A stretch of 64,000 bases of DNA from Bacillota bacterium (GTDB lineage: Bacteria; Bacillota; UBA4882; UBA8346). The notes beneath the pieces were generated by a model that saw nothing but the letters and a program-made list of their open reading frames with translations, made no database searches and was not told the DNA's origin. Every line of letters begins with the position of its first letter. Position 1 is the first letter of the stretch. The stretch spans positions 1 to 64,000 of the forward strand of contig JAEZCE010000034.1 in NCBI GenBank assembly GCA_023429995.1, given 5' to 3'. The position numbers and the translations under genes were made by a program. Shown one piece after another: positions 52,547 to 60,959 of this stretch.

Positions 52547-52927
52547 ATGAAAACGGCGATTCAAATCAAAACGGCACCTCAGCCGATAGGCTCTTACTCA
52601 CAAGCGGTTAAATTTGGGGACTTTTTATTTACTTGTCAATTAGGATTGGATATAATTGGCAGTCTGGCGGCTCCGGATACCGCGACACAGACACGGCAAA
52701 CCCTCGAAAATATTAAAGTTATCTTGGAAGATGCTGGAATGACAATGAATGATGTAGTAAAAACAACAGTATATCTTGCAGATCTTGCCGATTTTTCGGT
52801 AGTAAATGAAATTTACGGCAAATATTTTGATCCACCTTACCCTGCCCGGGCTTGTATTCAAGCGGTTAAGCTTCCCAAAGAGGCTAAAATCGAAATTGAA
52901 GCAATTGCAATAGCCCGTAGTGGATAA
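52547..52927 (+). CDS. ridA: RidA-family (YjgF/UK114) imine/enamine deaminase
   Basis: A 126-residue Rid protein. The catalytic arginine is in PARACIQAVKLPKEAKIEIEAIA and the usual PIGSYSQAV start region is present. RidA hydrolyses reactive 2-aminoacrylate made by PLP enzymes acting on serine or cysteine, which fits a sulfur amino-acid context. It is the first gene after the sulfur-type promoter; the next gene follows after about 280 bases. Confidence 0.88.
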   Translation: MKTAIQIKTAPQPIGSYSQAVKFGDFLFTCQLGLDIIGSLAAPDTATQTRQTLENIKVILEDAGMTMNDVVKTTVYLADLADFSVVNEIYGKYFDPPYPARACIQAVKLPKEAKIEIEAIAIARSG

Positions 52928-53209
52928 ATTCGAGTATCGCTTATTCATATAAGTTTTATCGTGAAAAAACAGAGAAAAAACAATAAAAAGTATTCGACTC
53001 GTTGGGTTTGAATTATGGTGACAATAAGTGATACACAGGAGCAACGGTTTTAATAATAAAGCTAAGTATTAAAACTAAAAGGGGGAAGCGAATGTAACCA
53101 ATTTTTTATGCTAAAAAGAATGCATTAAATAATTAAATCACGAAAGGCTTGAAATTTAACCGCAGGGTCTCATATGAATTAATACTATCTTAATTTGGAG
53201 GAAAAACAA

Positions 53210-54289
53210 ATGAAGAAACTGTTAAGCATTATTATAATGGTCGTTTTGTTAATTGCCACATTAAGCAATACTCTTATTTTTGCTTTAGATAAAAAACCAG
53301 GTGTAATCCGTATCGGCAGCGCTTTCACAGCCGGCAGCAGCAATCCCTATTCACTCCAGACAATCGGAATTGTACATCAGCAAGGACTTTTAGAAGATGA
53401 GTTTAAAAAAGATGGTATCAAGGTTGAGTGGATTTTCTTCAAAGGAGTCAGCCCGGCTTTGAATGAGGCCTTTGCCAATAACTCAATCGATATCGGTGCA
53501 ACCAGTGAATTAGGAGCAATCATAGCCAGGGCTAACGGACTAAAAATTAAACTGATTTCCGGTTTAAGCCGGAACGGTAATTCTTATGTTGCAGTACCGA
53601 CTGGTTCACCAATTACGAGATTTGAGGACCTTAAGGGCAAGAAGTTTGCTACGGCAAACGCTACGAACTTTCAATTGGCATTTGAACGGATTGCTCAATT
53701 TAAGGGATTGACGTCAAAAGACTTCAAATACTACAATCTAGGTCCGGCGGATGGTGTTGCTGCTTTGGCTTCCAATAATATTGATGGCGCACTGTACGGC
53801 ACACAGCTTTTTGCGCCGCGTAATGCCGGAAAGATCAAGATTATCTATTCAACGAAAGAACAATTTCCGGACAAGTGGAAATCTCAAAGCGGTATTTTTG
53901 TGACGGAAAGTTTTGCAAAGGCATATCCGCAAATAACAAGGCGTTTTGTAAAAGTTTTTCTTAAAGCCGCCCAGTGGAGTTCAAATGAAAACAACCGTGA
54001 AGCGTTTTTTTTAGCTGGCTCGAAAACTGGAACCCCGATTGAAAACCTTCGAGAGGATGCGGAAGGTTCCAAACTCGTTGAAACTAATTCCCCTTTGCTG
54101 GATGATTTTGTGATTGGGCATTATAAAGATACTATTACATTAGTCAAAGACCTGGATCTAATCAAAGATGGATTTGATGTGAAAGAACTTGTAGATAAAA
54201 CCTACCTGGAAGCAACCCTAAAAGAACTTCGCCTTACTAGTTTTTGGACTTCATATGATGTGGAAGGTAAGATCGTAAACAGGAAATAG
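53210..54289 (+). CDS. Sulfonate-type ABC substrate-binding protein of the second organosulfur operon
   Basis: A 359-residue SsuA-like binding protein starting at the ATG at 53210 after TTTGGAGG. Signal peptide ends near LIFA-LD. Family features are IRIGSAFTAGSSNPYSLQTIGIVHQQGLLEDEF, ALNEAFANNSIDIGATSELGAI and FEDLKGKKFATANATNFQLAFERI in separate stretches. This is the only secreted binding protein of the unit, so it should feed the permeases at 58282 and 59078. Ligand presumed an organosulfur compound. Confidence 0.83.
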   Translation: MKKLLSIIIMVVLLIATLSNTLIFALDKKPGVIRIGSAFTAGSSNPYSLQTIGIVHQQGLLEDEFKKDGIKVEWIFFKGVSPALNEAFANNSIDIGATSELGAIIARANGLKIKLISGLSRNGNSYVAVPTGSPITRFEDLKGKKFATANATNFQLAFERIAQFKGLTSKDFKYYNLGPADGVAALASNNIDGALYGTQLFAPRNAGKIKIIYSTKEQFPDKWKSQSGIFVTESFAKAYPQITRRFVKVFLKAAQWSSNENNREAFFLAGSKTGTPIENLREDAEGSKLVETNSPLLDDFVIGHYKDTITLVKDLDLIKDGFDVKELVDKTYLEATLKELRLTSFWTSYDVEGKIVNRK

Positions 54290-54361
54290 GGGCACTTTTT
54301 TGGGGATAATCCCTAAGGTTAAACAAAACAAGATAACAGGATTCGGGAAGGATGATTGACG

Positions 54362-55132
54362 ATGAGTACTTTACTTTCACAAGATATAAATTATTCAGCC
54401 ATTCAGGATCAAGATATTGTAACGGTTTTAAAAGCATTTAAACACCGGCGTTTCAATACATATTTTGCTCCCGATGGGGAAAGCGCACGGAAAATTGCTC
54501 TCGAATTGATTCCCTTGGATTCAAAAGTCGGCACCGGAGACTCCACTTCCGCGACTCAATTAGGGATTGCAAAAGCCCTCGAAGCACGCGGAACAACAGT
54601 ATATGATGCCCATGTACGGGGCAGGGAATGGGAGCAAACCCATAAATTGAGTGAGTTGTCTTATAGTTCGGAATGCAAATATTTTCTGACCGGAACCAAT
54701 GCAGTAACGCTTGATGGAAGACTGGTGAATGTCGATGCAGTCGGCAATCGGGTGGCAGGAATGTTTTATGGGCACGAACATTCGGTATTGATTATCGGCC
54801 GCAATAAGATTACCAAGGATTTAGATGCTGCTTTCGATCGAATTCGTCACCAAATCTCTCCGCAGCATGTAAAAATCCGCAGCACCGATCTGGGAGGACG
54901 CCCATTTAAAACGGGATGCGTCAAAACGGCTCAATGTGTCGACTGCCAAGGTGAGGACCGCACTTGCAACGTATTTACCATCATTGAAGGTAAACCTAAA
55001 CGTACGGATATACATATCATCTTTGTTGATCTGGATATCGGTCTTGGCTGGGATGAATCCTGGCCAAAGGAGCGAATTCAGAAGATTGTCGACGAATATA
55101 AGAAATTGGTATGGATACCGCCTGTAAGATAA
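54362..55132 (+). CDS. LUD-domain (LutC/DUF162-like) protein
   Basis: A 256-residue protein starting at the ATG at 54362 after GGAAGGAT. LUD-domain hallmarks: VGTGDSTSATQLGI, YFLTGTNAVTLDGRLVNVDAVGNRVAGMFYG (two adjoining stretches), VLIIGRNKI, and a C-terminal cysteine cluster TGCVKTAQCVDCQGEDRTCNV. LUD proteins act with iron-sulfur partners in lactate oxidation (LutABC), but many stand-alone forms are uncharacterised. Here, between a sulfonate binding protein and a radical SAM enzyme, it may be an electron-transfer or lyase-associated subunit. Confidence 0.8.
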   Translation: MSTLLSQDINYSAIQDQDIVTVLKAFKHRRFNTYFAPDGESARKIALELIPLDSKVGTGDSTSATQLGIAKALEARGTTVYDAHVRGREWEQTHKLSELSYSSECKYFLTGTNAVTLDGRLVNVDAVGNRVAGMFYGHEHSVLIIGRNKITKDLDAAFDRIRHQISPQHVKIRSTDLGGRPFKTGCVKTAQCVDCQGEDRTCNVFTIIEGKPKRTDIHIIFVDLDIGLGWDESWPKERIQKIVDEYKKLVWIPPVR

Positions 55133-55151
55133 GTTGGTAGAAAAGATCTCG

Positions 55152-55300
55152 ATGGGAAATATTGGTGAAATTGAGCGGGATAACTTGATTGAAAGATATC
55201 CGGATATCCCGCGGTTTATCATCATAAAGACGGATTTGCTGCGGCACGGAGCCCATTTAATGAACTGTGCATTGACGCTGATTTGGAAAGGATCGATTCA
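55152..55300 (+). pseudogene. N-terminal remnant of a third radical SAM paralogue
   Basis: The stretch LIERYPDIPRFIIIKTDLLRHGA followed by HLMNCAL matches the N-terminal block of the radical SAM proteins at 55852 (LVEKYPDIPRFIILKLDLL) and 38783, in two adjoining pieces. The frame then runs into unrelated sequence over the start of the next gene and lacks the cluster cysteines. A start at 55152 is possible, but no function is expected. It points to an ancestral duplication or deletion within the operon. Confidence 0.7.
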
Positions 55301-55303
55301 ATT

Positions 55304-55837
55304 ATGGTTCATGATGTTGAGAAGACCATTCTACCAGGAGAACTGGTTAAAATCCTGCAAGATCCGGAAAGCATAAAAGCAGTTGGAACCTTGAATGCCG
55401 ACGGTTCGCCATATGTCGTCCTTAATTACACATTGACCACCTTGGATAGTAAAACATTGATTTTTAGCGAAGAGCTGGAGAAGTCTTCCAGTAATAAAAA
55501 TATGGTCCAGAGTATTTGGTTTGATAAACCGGTATCGGTAAATGTCACACAAGGTGGGACAAGTTTTAATATTCAAGCCAGGCCCTATCTTTGTCTGATC
55601 GCAGGAAAGTTATTTCAGGAAATGTTATTGCGGACCAGGTCCGTTGGTGGTCAGGACGCTGATATCTCGACAGTATGGATACTCCAACCCGAAAAGATTA
55701 GCAATACCTCCGCAGGGATTCTCCGGCATGAGCTGGAATCAGCTCATCCATATTTCGGTCAGCATTTAGATCGGGCCAGTATAAAAAATGATTTGCCTTC
55801 AGATGTGCCAAAAAACAATCCAAAGGCATTGGATTAG
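55304..55837 (+). CDS. Pyridoxamine 5'-phosphate oxidase-like split-barrel flavoprotein, second copy
   Basis: A 177-residue paralogue of the protein at 38249: SIKAVGTLNADGSPYVVLNY, LIFSEELEKSSSNKNMVQSIWFDKPVSVNV, FNIQARPYLC, and the same tail (ESAHPYFGQHLDR against DRHPYFKHLDR). The ATG at 55304 follows AAAGGA at about 11 bases. It sits directly before the radical SAM gene, as in the first operon. Probably FMN-binding; proposed electron donor or partner for the radical SAM enzyme (inference). Confidence 0.75.
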   Translation: MVHDVEKTILPGELVKILQDPESIKAVGTLNADGSPYVVLNYTLTTLDSKTLIFSEELEKSSSNKNMVQSIWFDKPVSVNVTQGGTSFNIQARPYLCLIAGKLFQEMLLRTRSVGGQDADISTVWILQPEKISNTSAGILRHELESAHPYFGQHLDRASIKNDLPSDVPKNNPKALD

Positions 55838-55851
55838 CAGGAGAACAGAAT

Positions 55852-57108
55852 ATGGCGACATATGTTAATTCGGAATTTGGTGAACTGGTTGAAAAATATC
55901 CCGATATTCCTCGATTTATTATTTTAAAGCTTGATCTTCTCCGCCGGGGCGCCAGTTTGACAAGCAGGGCACTGGATGCTGTTCAAAACGATGATTATCG
56001 TTTCGGTCCGATGCAAATCTTTTATAAGTCGGGAGGAAACCGGAAAACCGATAAATCAATTCCAGGCTCAATATTGTTACGGGACGGTACCACAGCCCCC
56101 GTATCTTTTGATGAACATTATGAAGAACCATATATCATTGACCAGGTTGACGGTAAATTCGTTCTTTTAGATGATGAAAAAAAAATCATCGATGAAATCG
56201 ACTTTACACCAAGGCCCCGGTATTATGGCCAAAAGACCAGTCACGGTGTACTTATGGAATCAATCGCCAGTGCACGGGCACAACGATTAATTATTTGCGC
56301 CTACCGGTTTTGTCATCTTTGGGAAACGGGGAATCAATGCAAATATTGCGCGTTTTTTACAGATCTCAAACATGCGCGCCAGGCAGCAGCAGATGCAACA
56401 TTTACCAAGGAAGTCGATGCCGAAGATATTTATGAAACGGTGCGGGAGGCTCTTAAGGAACCCGGCCGGATCTCGGAGATTTATTTGACTGCGGGTATGG
56501 ACTACAGCGGCGAGGAATTATTTGAAAATGAAGTAAACCGCTATATTAAAATTTTGCAGGCCATTGGCCGGAATTTTCGGGGCCGTTTCTCAAGCCAGAT
56601 TATGGCTCCGGCTTACTCAAAATCACAACTGAAAAGAATATACAACGAAACGGGACTTACTTCCTATTGCCCTTGTATTGAAGTATGGGATGAAGAACTC
56701 TTTGGCTGGATTTGTTCGGGAAAAAATAAATGGCCCGGCCGGGATGAGTGGATCAAACGGACGCTGGATGCAGTTGAAGTGTTCGGGAAGGGCAATGTTT
56801 ATACCCAAGTCATCGGTGGCGTGGAAATGGCTCAGCCTTATGGATTTAAAACGATTGATGAAGCTCTGGAGTCTAACTTCCAGGCCTGCGAATTCTTTGC
56901 TAAGCGTGGCGTCATTTTTCTAAGCGTAGTCTGGCGACCCCATCAGAGTTCTGCATTAGCCGGGCAAAAACAGCCATCCTTGGAGTATTACGTCCGTCTG
57001 GTGAAAGGGCTTCATGACATTCGAAAGGCATACGGACTGAGTGCCGTCAATGACGATTACAAGCATTGCGGTAATCATGGGGATAGTGATTTGGAAAGAA
57101 TTGATTAA
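55852..57108 (+). CDS. Radical SAM enzyme with CX8CX2C cluster motif, second copy
   Basis: A 418-residue paralogue of the protein at 38783 along its whole length. Cluster cysteines C154, C163, C166 in FCHLWETGNQCKYC have the same CX8CX2C spacing. The conserved N-terminal block KYPDIPRFIILKLDLLRRGA, LTAGMDYSG and C-terminal NDDYKHCGNHGDSDLER are shared. GGAGAACAG site. Adjacent to the DszB-like gene. Reaction unknown; the genomic setting suggests activation of an organosulfur substrate without oxygen. Confidence 0.8.
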   Translation: MATYVNSEFGELVEKYPDIPRFIILKLDLLRRGASLTSRALDAVQNDDYRFGPMQIFYKSGGNRKTDKSIPGSILLRDGTTAPVSFDEHYEEPYIIDQVDGKFVLLDDEKKIIDEIDFTPRPRYYGQKTSHGVLMESIASARAQRLIICAYRFCHLWETGNQCKYCAFFTDLKHARQAAADATFTKEVDAEDIYETVREALKEPGRISEIYLTAGMDYSGEELFENEVNRYIKILQAIGRNFRGRFSSQIMAPAYSKSQLKRIYNETGLTSYCPCIEVWDEELFGWICSGKNKWPGRDEWIKRTLDAVEVFGKGNVYTQVIGGVEMAQPYGFKTIDEALESNFQACEFFAKRGVIFLSVVWRPHQSSALAGQKQPSLEYYVRLVKGLHDIRKAYGLSAVNDDYKHCGNHGDSDLERID

Positions 57109-57173
57109 ATAGTACATAGTACATGGTAGAGTAATGGCGTTAATTCAAACCGAATTTTAGGGAGGAATTATTG

Positions 57174-58247
57174 ATGGATAAAAATACACCTGTGTCTCAA
57201 CAGTCCGAAAAAGACCCCATACAGATATTTTACACTATCTGCCCGGTACAAGTGGCATCCCATGTGGCCGTTGCTAAAGGGTGGGTTGATGAGGAATTGA
57301 ACAAAGTCGGTGCTAAGGCAAAGTTCTTAAGGGCGCTTCCCAAAAAAGAATGGTTGCCGCATTTTACGCATAGCCGTCCCGATCTGTTTCGGGATGGCGG
57401 AAATATTCCACCCATTTGGGCCCGCTCTCAAGGGCCGGTCAATAAGTTGATCGGACTTACCTTTGTTGGAACTGGAGGAAAGATTGTTATCAAAGCCGGT
57501 TCCGGAATCCGCTCGGTTCGCGATCTTAAAGGGAAACGAATCGGTATATCGAAAAGACTAACCGGGGATCGGGTGGACTTTGCAAGAGCAACTGCGCACC
57601 GGGGGATAATCTTAGCACTTGAGCTGGCTGGAATCGATCACCGTGATATTCAGTGGGTGGATATTCCCGAATTTGAAGCAAAGACCGGTGATCCTTCCTG
57701 GTCGGTTTTGAGTTCGGCGGAATCTCCGACCGAGTTTTGGGGTAACGGCAAATTAAAATCGGTTCCCTGGAATGAAGGTAAAGTTTTGTTAGAAAACAAA
57801 GTTGACGCAGTATATGCCAACCATGGCCGTTCCAGACTGCTTGAATCCGAAGGCCTGGTTACCGCCATTGAAGATTTAGGGCGTTATCCTGATTGGACAC
57901 TCCATGTAGCGAATACTCCAACCACGATTACCGTGAGTACGGAACTTGCCGAAAATCATCCGGAGATCGTGGTGGCATGGCTCAAAGCTTCAATAAAAGC
58001 CGGACATTGGATCAAAAAGAATCCTACAGAAGCAGCTCGGATTTTAGCCGAGGTGACAACCGAAGGTTCTGCCGAATCGATTTTTGAAGATTTGCAGAAA
58101 TATGACTATATCCCGAATTTATCCGCAAAGAGTTTGGCCGGCGTTGAAATAGAAAAACAGTTTTTACTTGAAAATGGGTATATCGAGAAGGATTTCAGCC
58201 TTAGGGATTGGGTGGACCCCAAATTTCTTGAGCAGGCTTTAAAATAA
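57174..58247 (+). CDS. DszB-like desulfinase homologue, cytoplasmic binding-protein fold
   Basis: A 357-residue protein with the SsuA/NMT1-like fold pattern but no signal peptide. The DszB (2'-hydroxybiphenyl-2-sulfinate desulfinase) catalytic positions have counterparts: Cys in YTICPVQVASH (C23; DszB C27), His in LPHFTHSRPD (H63; DszB H60) and Arg in FRDGGNIPPIWARS (R73; DszB R70, motif RFGGEIPP). DLKGKRIGIS, VDAVYANHGRSRLLE and the tail QFLLENGYIEKDFSLRDWVDPKFL also align by eye with DszB. So it is probably an enzyme releasing sulfite from a sulfinate, not a transport receptor. GGAGGAATTATT site; ATG at 57174 preferred to the adjacent TTG. Confidence 0.7.
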   Translation: MDKNTPVSQQSEKDPIQIFYTICPVQVASHVAVAKGWVDEELNKVGAKAKFLRALPKKEWLPHFTHSRPDLFRDGGNIPPIWARSQGPVNKLIGLTFVGTGGKIVIKAGSGIRSVRDLKGKRIGISKRLTGDRVDFARATAHRGIILALELAGIDHRDIQWVDIPEFEAKTGDPSWSVLSSAESPTEFWGNGKLKSVPWNEGKVLLENKVDAVYANHGRSRLLESEGLVTAIEDLGRYPDWTLHVANTPTTITVSTELAENHPEIVVAWLKASIKAGHWIKKNPTEAARILAEVTTEGSAESIFEDLQKYDYIPNLSAKSLAGVEIEKQFLLENGYIEKDFSLRDWVDPKFLEQALK

Positions 58248-58281
58248 CCAGCCGTTTCATTTATTGAGGAGAAAACAATTG

Positions 58282-59058
58282 ATGGTGTCAACTGAAAAAT
58301 GCAAGAATTTCTTATTGGGATTGATTGTTCCTTTTTTCGTGCTGATCATTTGGAAAGCGACTACTTACTTTGAGATGGCTCCCAGGCAGCTTTTGGTCCC
58401 CCCGGAAGAAGTGTTTCAAAGTTTGCGGGATTTGGTGGCCGATGGCTCGCTCATTGAGAATGTAAGGATAAGTCTGATGCGGGTTTTATTGGGGTTTTCC
58501 TGGGGAACTGTCGCGGGAGTATTACTAGGAGCGGCTATGGGATCATCGCGAATCATTGATCGTTTCGTGGGACCGCTATTTCACGGGTTTCGCCAAGTTC
58601 CAATGTTTGGATGGATGCCTTTTTTAATCTTACTCTTCGGCATTGACGAGGAATTTAAAGTTATCTTTATCGGATTAAGTGCTTTTTATCCGATGGTGCT
58701 TAATACATATGAAGGAATCAGGAATGTCTCCTGCGAGTACTTGGAGGTTGCCAAAGTTTTTGAATACAGTCAAGCGAGACTCTTTCTCCGGGTGGTCATT
58801 CCTGCGGCTATGCCGTCCATATTTATCGGTCTTCGGACAAGTGTAAGTATGTCCTGGATGTCTGTTGTTGGTGCTGAACTGATAGCTTCAAGTTCGGGTA
58901 TTGGGTTTTTGATGTCCAATTCACGCAGTATGTTTAAGTATGAAATCGTATTTGCCGGTGTTGTTGTCATCGGTATAATTGGTTTTCTAATGAGTCTTTT
59001 CATAGGAAGGCTCGAGAGATACATTCTCCGATGGCGTAAAACATTTATTACCGGTTAA
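58282..59058 (+). CDS. Sulfonate-type ABC permease, first of two
   Basis: A 258-residue permease starting at the ATG at 58282 (GAGGAG upstream; TTG at 58279 is an alternative). Six hydrophobic segments; EAA loop around AKVFEYSQARLFLRVVIPAAMPSIFIGLRTSVSMSWMSVVGAELI. It pairs with the similar permease 19 bases downstream, so the importer probably has a heterodimeric channel, unusual in the Ssu/Tau family where one permease gene is the rule. Confidence 0.85.
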   Translation: MVSTEKCKNFLLGLIVPFFVLIIWKATTYFEMAPRQLLVPPEEVFQSLRDLVADGSLIENVRISLMRVLLGFSWGTVAGVLLGAAMGSSRIIDRFVGPLFHGFRQVPMFGWMPFLILLFGIDEEFKVIFIGLSAFYPMVLNTYEGIRNVSCEYLEVAKVFEYSQARLFLRVVIPAAMPSIFIGLRTSVSMSWMSVVGAELIASSSGIGFLMSNSRSMFKYEIVFAGVVVIGIIGFLMSLFIGRLERYILRWRKTFITG

Positions 59059-59077
59059 CAAAAAAAGAGGATCTTTC

Positions 59078-59845
59078 ATGAAAAAAAGTCTTTGGATTCA
59101 AAACGCTTTGGTTGGTCTTTTTTTACCTCTATTGCTTTTTTTGACATGGTATATTACATCGCGGAAAACCCTTATCATCTCAAGTCCTGAAAAGGTTTTA
59201 GAAACGATTGAGACATCTTGGGCAAATGGTTTCCTGTTCCAGAACTTGCTCATCAGTTTCCAACGGGTTATCAAAGGTTTCTTAATTGGCGCGTCAAGCG
59301 GGTTTATTTTGGGGACATGGATGGGTCTTTTCAAAACAACTGAAAAGATCGTGGCTCCGTTTTTTCATGCTATCCGGAATGTTCCCGTGGTTGGATGGAT
59401 TCCTTTATTCATTATCTGGTTTGGTTTTGGTGAAACATCCCAGGTCGTTTTTATAGCAGTGGGCGCTTTTTATCCGGTGGTTCTAAACACATTTCAGGGT
59501 ATTAAAGGAGTCCGTGTGGAATTTATCGAGGTTGGTCAAGTATTTGCTTTTAAAAGACTGAAGCTTTTTTATAAAATTATTTTGCCGGCAGCATTGCCGA
59601 CTGTATTTACAGGAATCAGATTCAGTTTGAGCATATCCTGGATGTTAGTGGTGGCATCCGAATTGTTTGGAGTATCCACTGGCGGTATCGGAAATATGAT
59701 GAGCGATGCCAGAGAGTTTTTTCATATAGAAATTGTCATAATGGGAGTTTTGACCATCGGTGTGGTTGGTTTTGTGATGAATCAAATTCTGGCTTTCATT
59801 GAAGATTACTTATTGCAATGGAAACAAACAGCATTGAAGGGGTAA
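59078..59845 (+). CDS. Sulfonate-type ABC permease, second of two
   Basis: A 255-residue permease similar to its upstream neighbour throughout: PVVGWIPLFIIWFGFGETSQVVFIAVGAFYPVVLN and the EAA loop GQVFAFKRLKLFYKIILPAALPTVFTGIRFSLSISWMLVVASEL. The pair probably arose by tandem duplication. AAAAAGAGGA site. Confidence 0.85.
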   Translation: MKKSLWIQNALVGLFLPLLLFLTWYITSRKTLIISSPEKVLETIETSWANGFLFQNLLISFQRVIKGFLIGASSGFILGTWMGLFKTTEKIVAPFFHAIRNVPVVGWIPLFIIWFGFGETSQVVFIAVGAFYPVVLNTFQGIKGVRVEFIEVGQVFAFKRLKLFYKIILPAALPTVFTGIRFSLSISWMLVVASELFGVSTGGIGNMMSDAREFFHIEIVIMGVLTIGVVGFVMNQILAFIEDYLLQWKQTALKG

Positions 59846-59850
59846 AACAA

Positions 59851-60630
59851 ATGAATTCAAGTAAAAGATTGGTGATCGAAAATCTTAATAAGACATTTGA
59901 CGTTGACGGGAAAACGATATCCATTTTGAAAGGCATCAACCTCGAAATTAAGCCAGGCGAATTTGTGAGCATCGTCGGAACCAGCGGCTGCGGAAAAACG
60001 ACCCTCTTAAGGCTTGTTGTTGGATTGGATAGTACCTATGAAGGGGATATCCTGTTCAACGGAGAGCGGATTCATGGTCCCAGTTTAAACAGAGGGATTG
60101 TTTTCCAGGATCATCGGCTTCTTCCGTGGTTGAAAGTTTTGGAAAACGTTGGTTTCGGACTGGATCCAAAGATTAATAAAAAAGAGCAACAGAAGATTAT
60201 TCAAGAATATATCGACCTTGTGGGACTGAAGGGGTTTGAAAAAAGTTATCCCTATCAACTTTCTGGCGGGATGGCGCAACGTGCCGCGATTGCCAGGTCC
60301 CTTGTTAATTGTCCGGAACTCCTTGCCCTTGATGAACCTTTGGGAGCGCTGGATGCGATGACTAGAATGTATATGCAACAAGAACTTGAAAAAATTTGGG
60401 AAAAAGAGAAAATTACGATGATCATGGTAACGCATGATATTGAGGAAGCCATATATTTAAGCACGAAGATTGTTGTTATGTCAAGCCGCCCCGGTTGTGT
60501 CAAGAAAATCATTTCTGTGCCGCTAGCCCGTCCGCGGGACCGGGCAAGTTATGAATTTTTAAAGATGAAGGAAGAATTATTGGAAGAGTTTAACCTGCAG
60601 GCGGAGAAATATTTTAGTTATACGATTTAG
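59851..60630 (+). CDS. Sulfonate-type ABC ATPase of the second organosulfur operon
   Basis: A 259-residue ATPase; the ATG at 59851 lies after AAGGGG. Walker A GTSGCGKTT, Q-loop IVFQDHRLLPWLKV, signature LSGGMAQRAAIAR, Walker B LLALDEPLGALDAMTR, H-loop VTHDIEEA. Last gene of the unit, followed by a terminator. Confidence 0.88.
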   Translation: MNSSKRLVIENLNKTFDVDGKTISILKGINLEIKPGEFVSIVGTSGCGKTTLLRLVVGLDSTYEGDILFNGERIHGPSLNRGIVFQDHRLLPWLKVLENVGFGLDPKINKKEQQKIIQEYIDLVGLKGFEKSYPYQLSGGMAQRAAIARSLVNCPELLALDEPLGALDAMTRMYMQQELEKIWEKEKITMIMVTHDIEEAIYLSTKIVVMSSRPGCVKKIISVPLARPRDRASYEFLKMKEELLEEFNLQAEKYFSYTI

Positions 60631-60790
60631 AATGGAATCAGTTGGTTTTTGTAACAATCTAGTAAATATAACAATCGGAACAAAAGTATGGGGGAGGATT
60701 TTTGGTATCGATATAATTGTATTCACATCGGTATTATTTAATTTTATTGAATAACTTTACAATATACTGGAAGTTGGGATTGTCTTTAAT

Positions 60791-60825
60791 GTCCTGCCTG
60801 AATTGATTTGTGCAGGATATTTTTA
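60791..60825 (+). terminator. Terminator after the second organosulfur operon
   Basis: GTCCTGC (60791-60797) pairs with GCAGGAT (60812-60818), followed by ATTTTTAATT. Confidence 0.75.
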
Positions 60826-60849
60826 ATTGTTAAGTTTTTGAATGAAATA

Positions 60850-60919
60850 TTGACACCAAATTTTATATATAGTAATATTATGACATTAATCCCATTCAAT
60901 TAGTAGGAATTATATTGAA
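60850..60919 (+). promoter_or_regulatory. Promoter and sulfur-type operator before cysT
   Basis: TTGACA (60850-60855), 17-bp spacer, TAATAT (60873-60878). The dyad TTCAAT (60895-60900) ... ATTGAA (60914-60919) encloses TAGTAGGAATTAT with TAGGAAT at 60904-60910. Confidence 0.7.
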
Positions 60920-60959
60920 AAAAGATTTTTAAATTTAATAAACCGTCGGGGTTTTTGAA

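Noticed and set aside
53078..53096. Ribosome site AAAGGGGGAAG followed by ATG-TAA, a minimal start-stop frame
   Set aside because: Could be a regulatory minimal frame but is too short to distinguish from chance.
57174..58247. Calling this gene an ordinary ABC substrate-binding protein
   Set aside because: No signal peptide, the operon already has a secreted binding protein at 53210, and the DszB catalytic residues are in place; an enzyme is the better reading.
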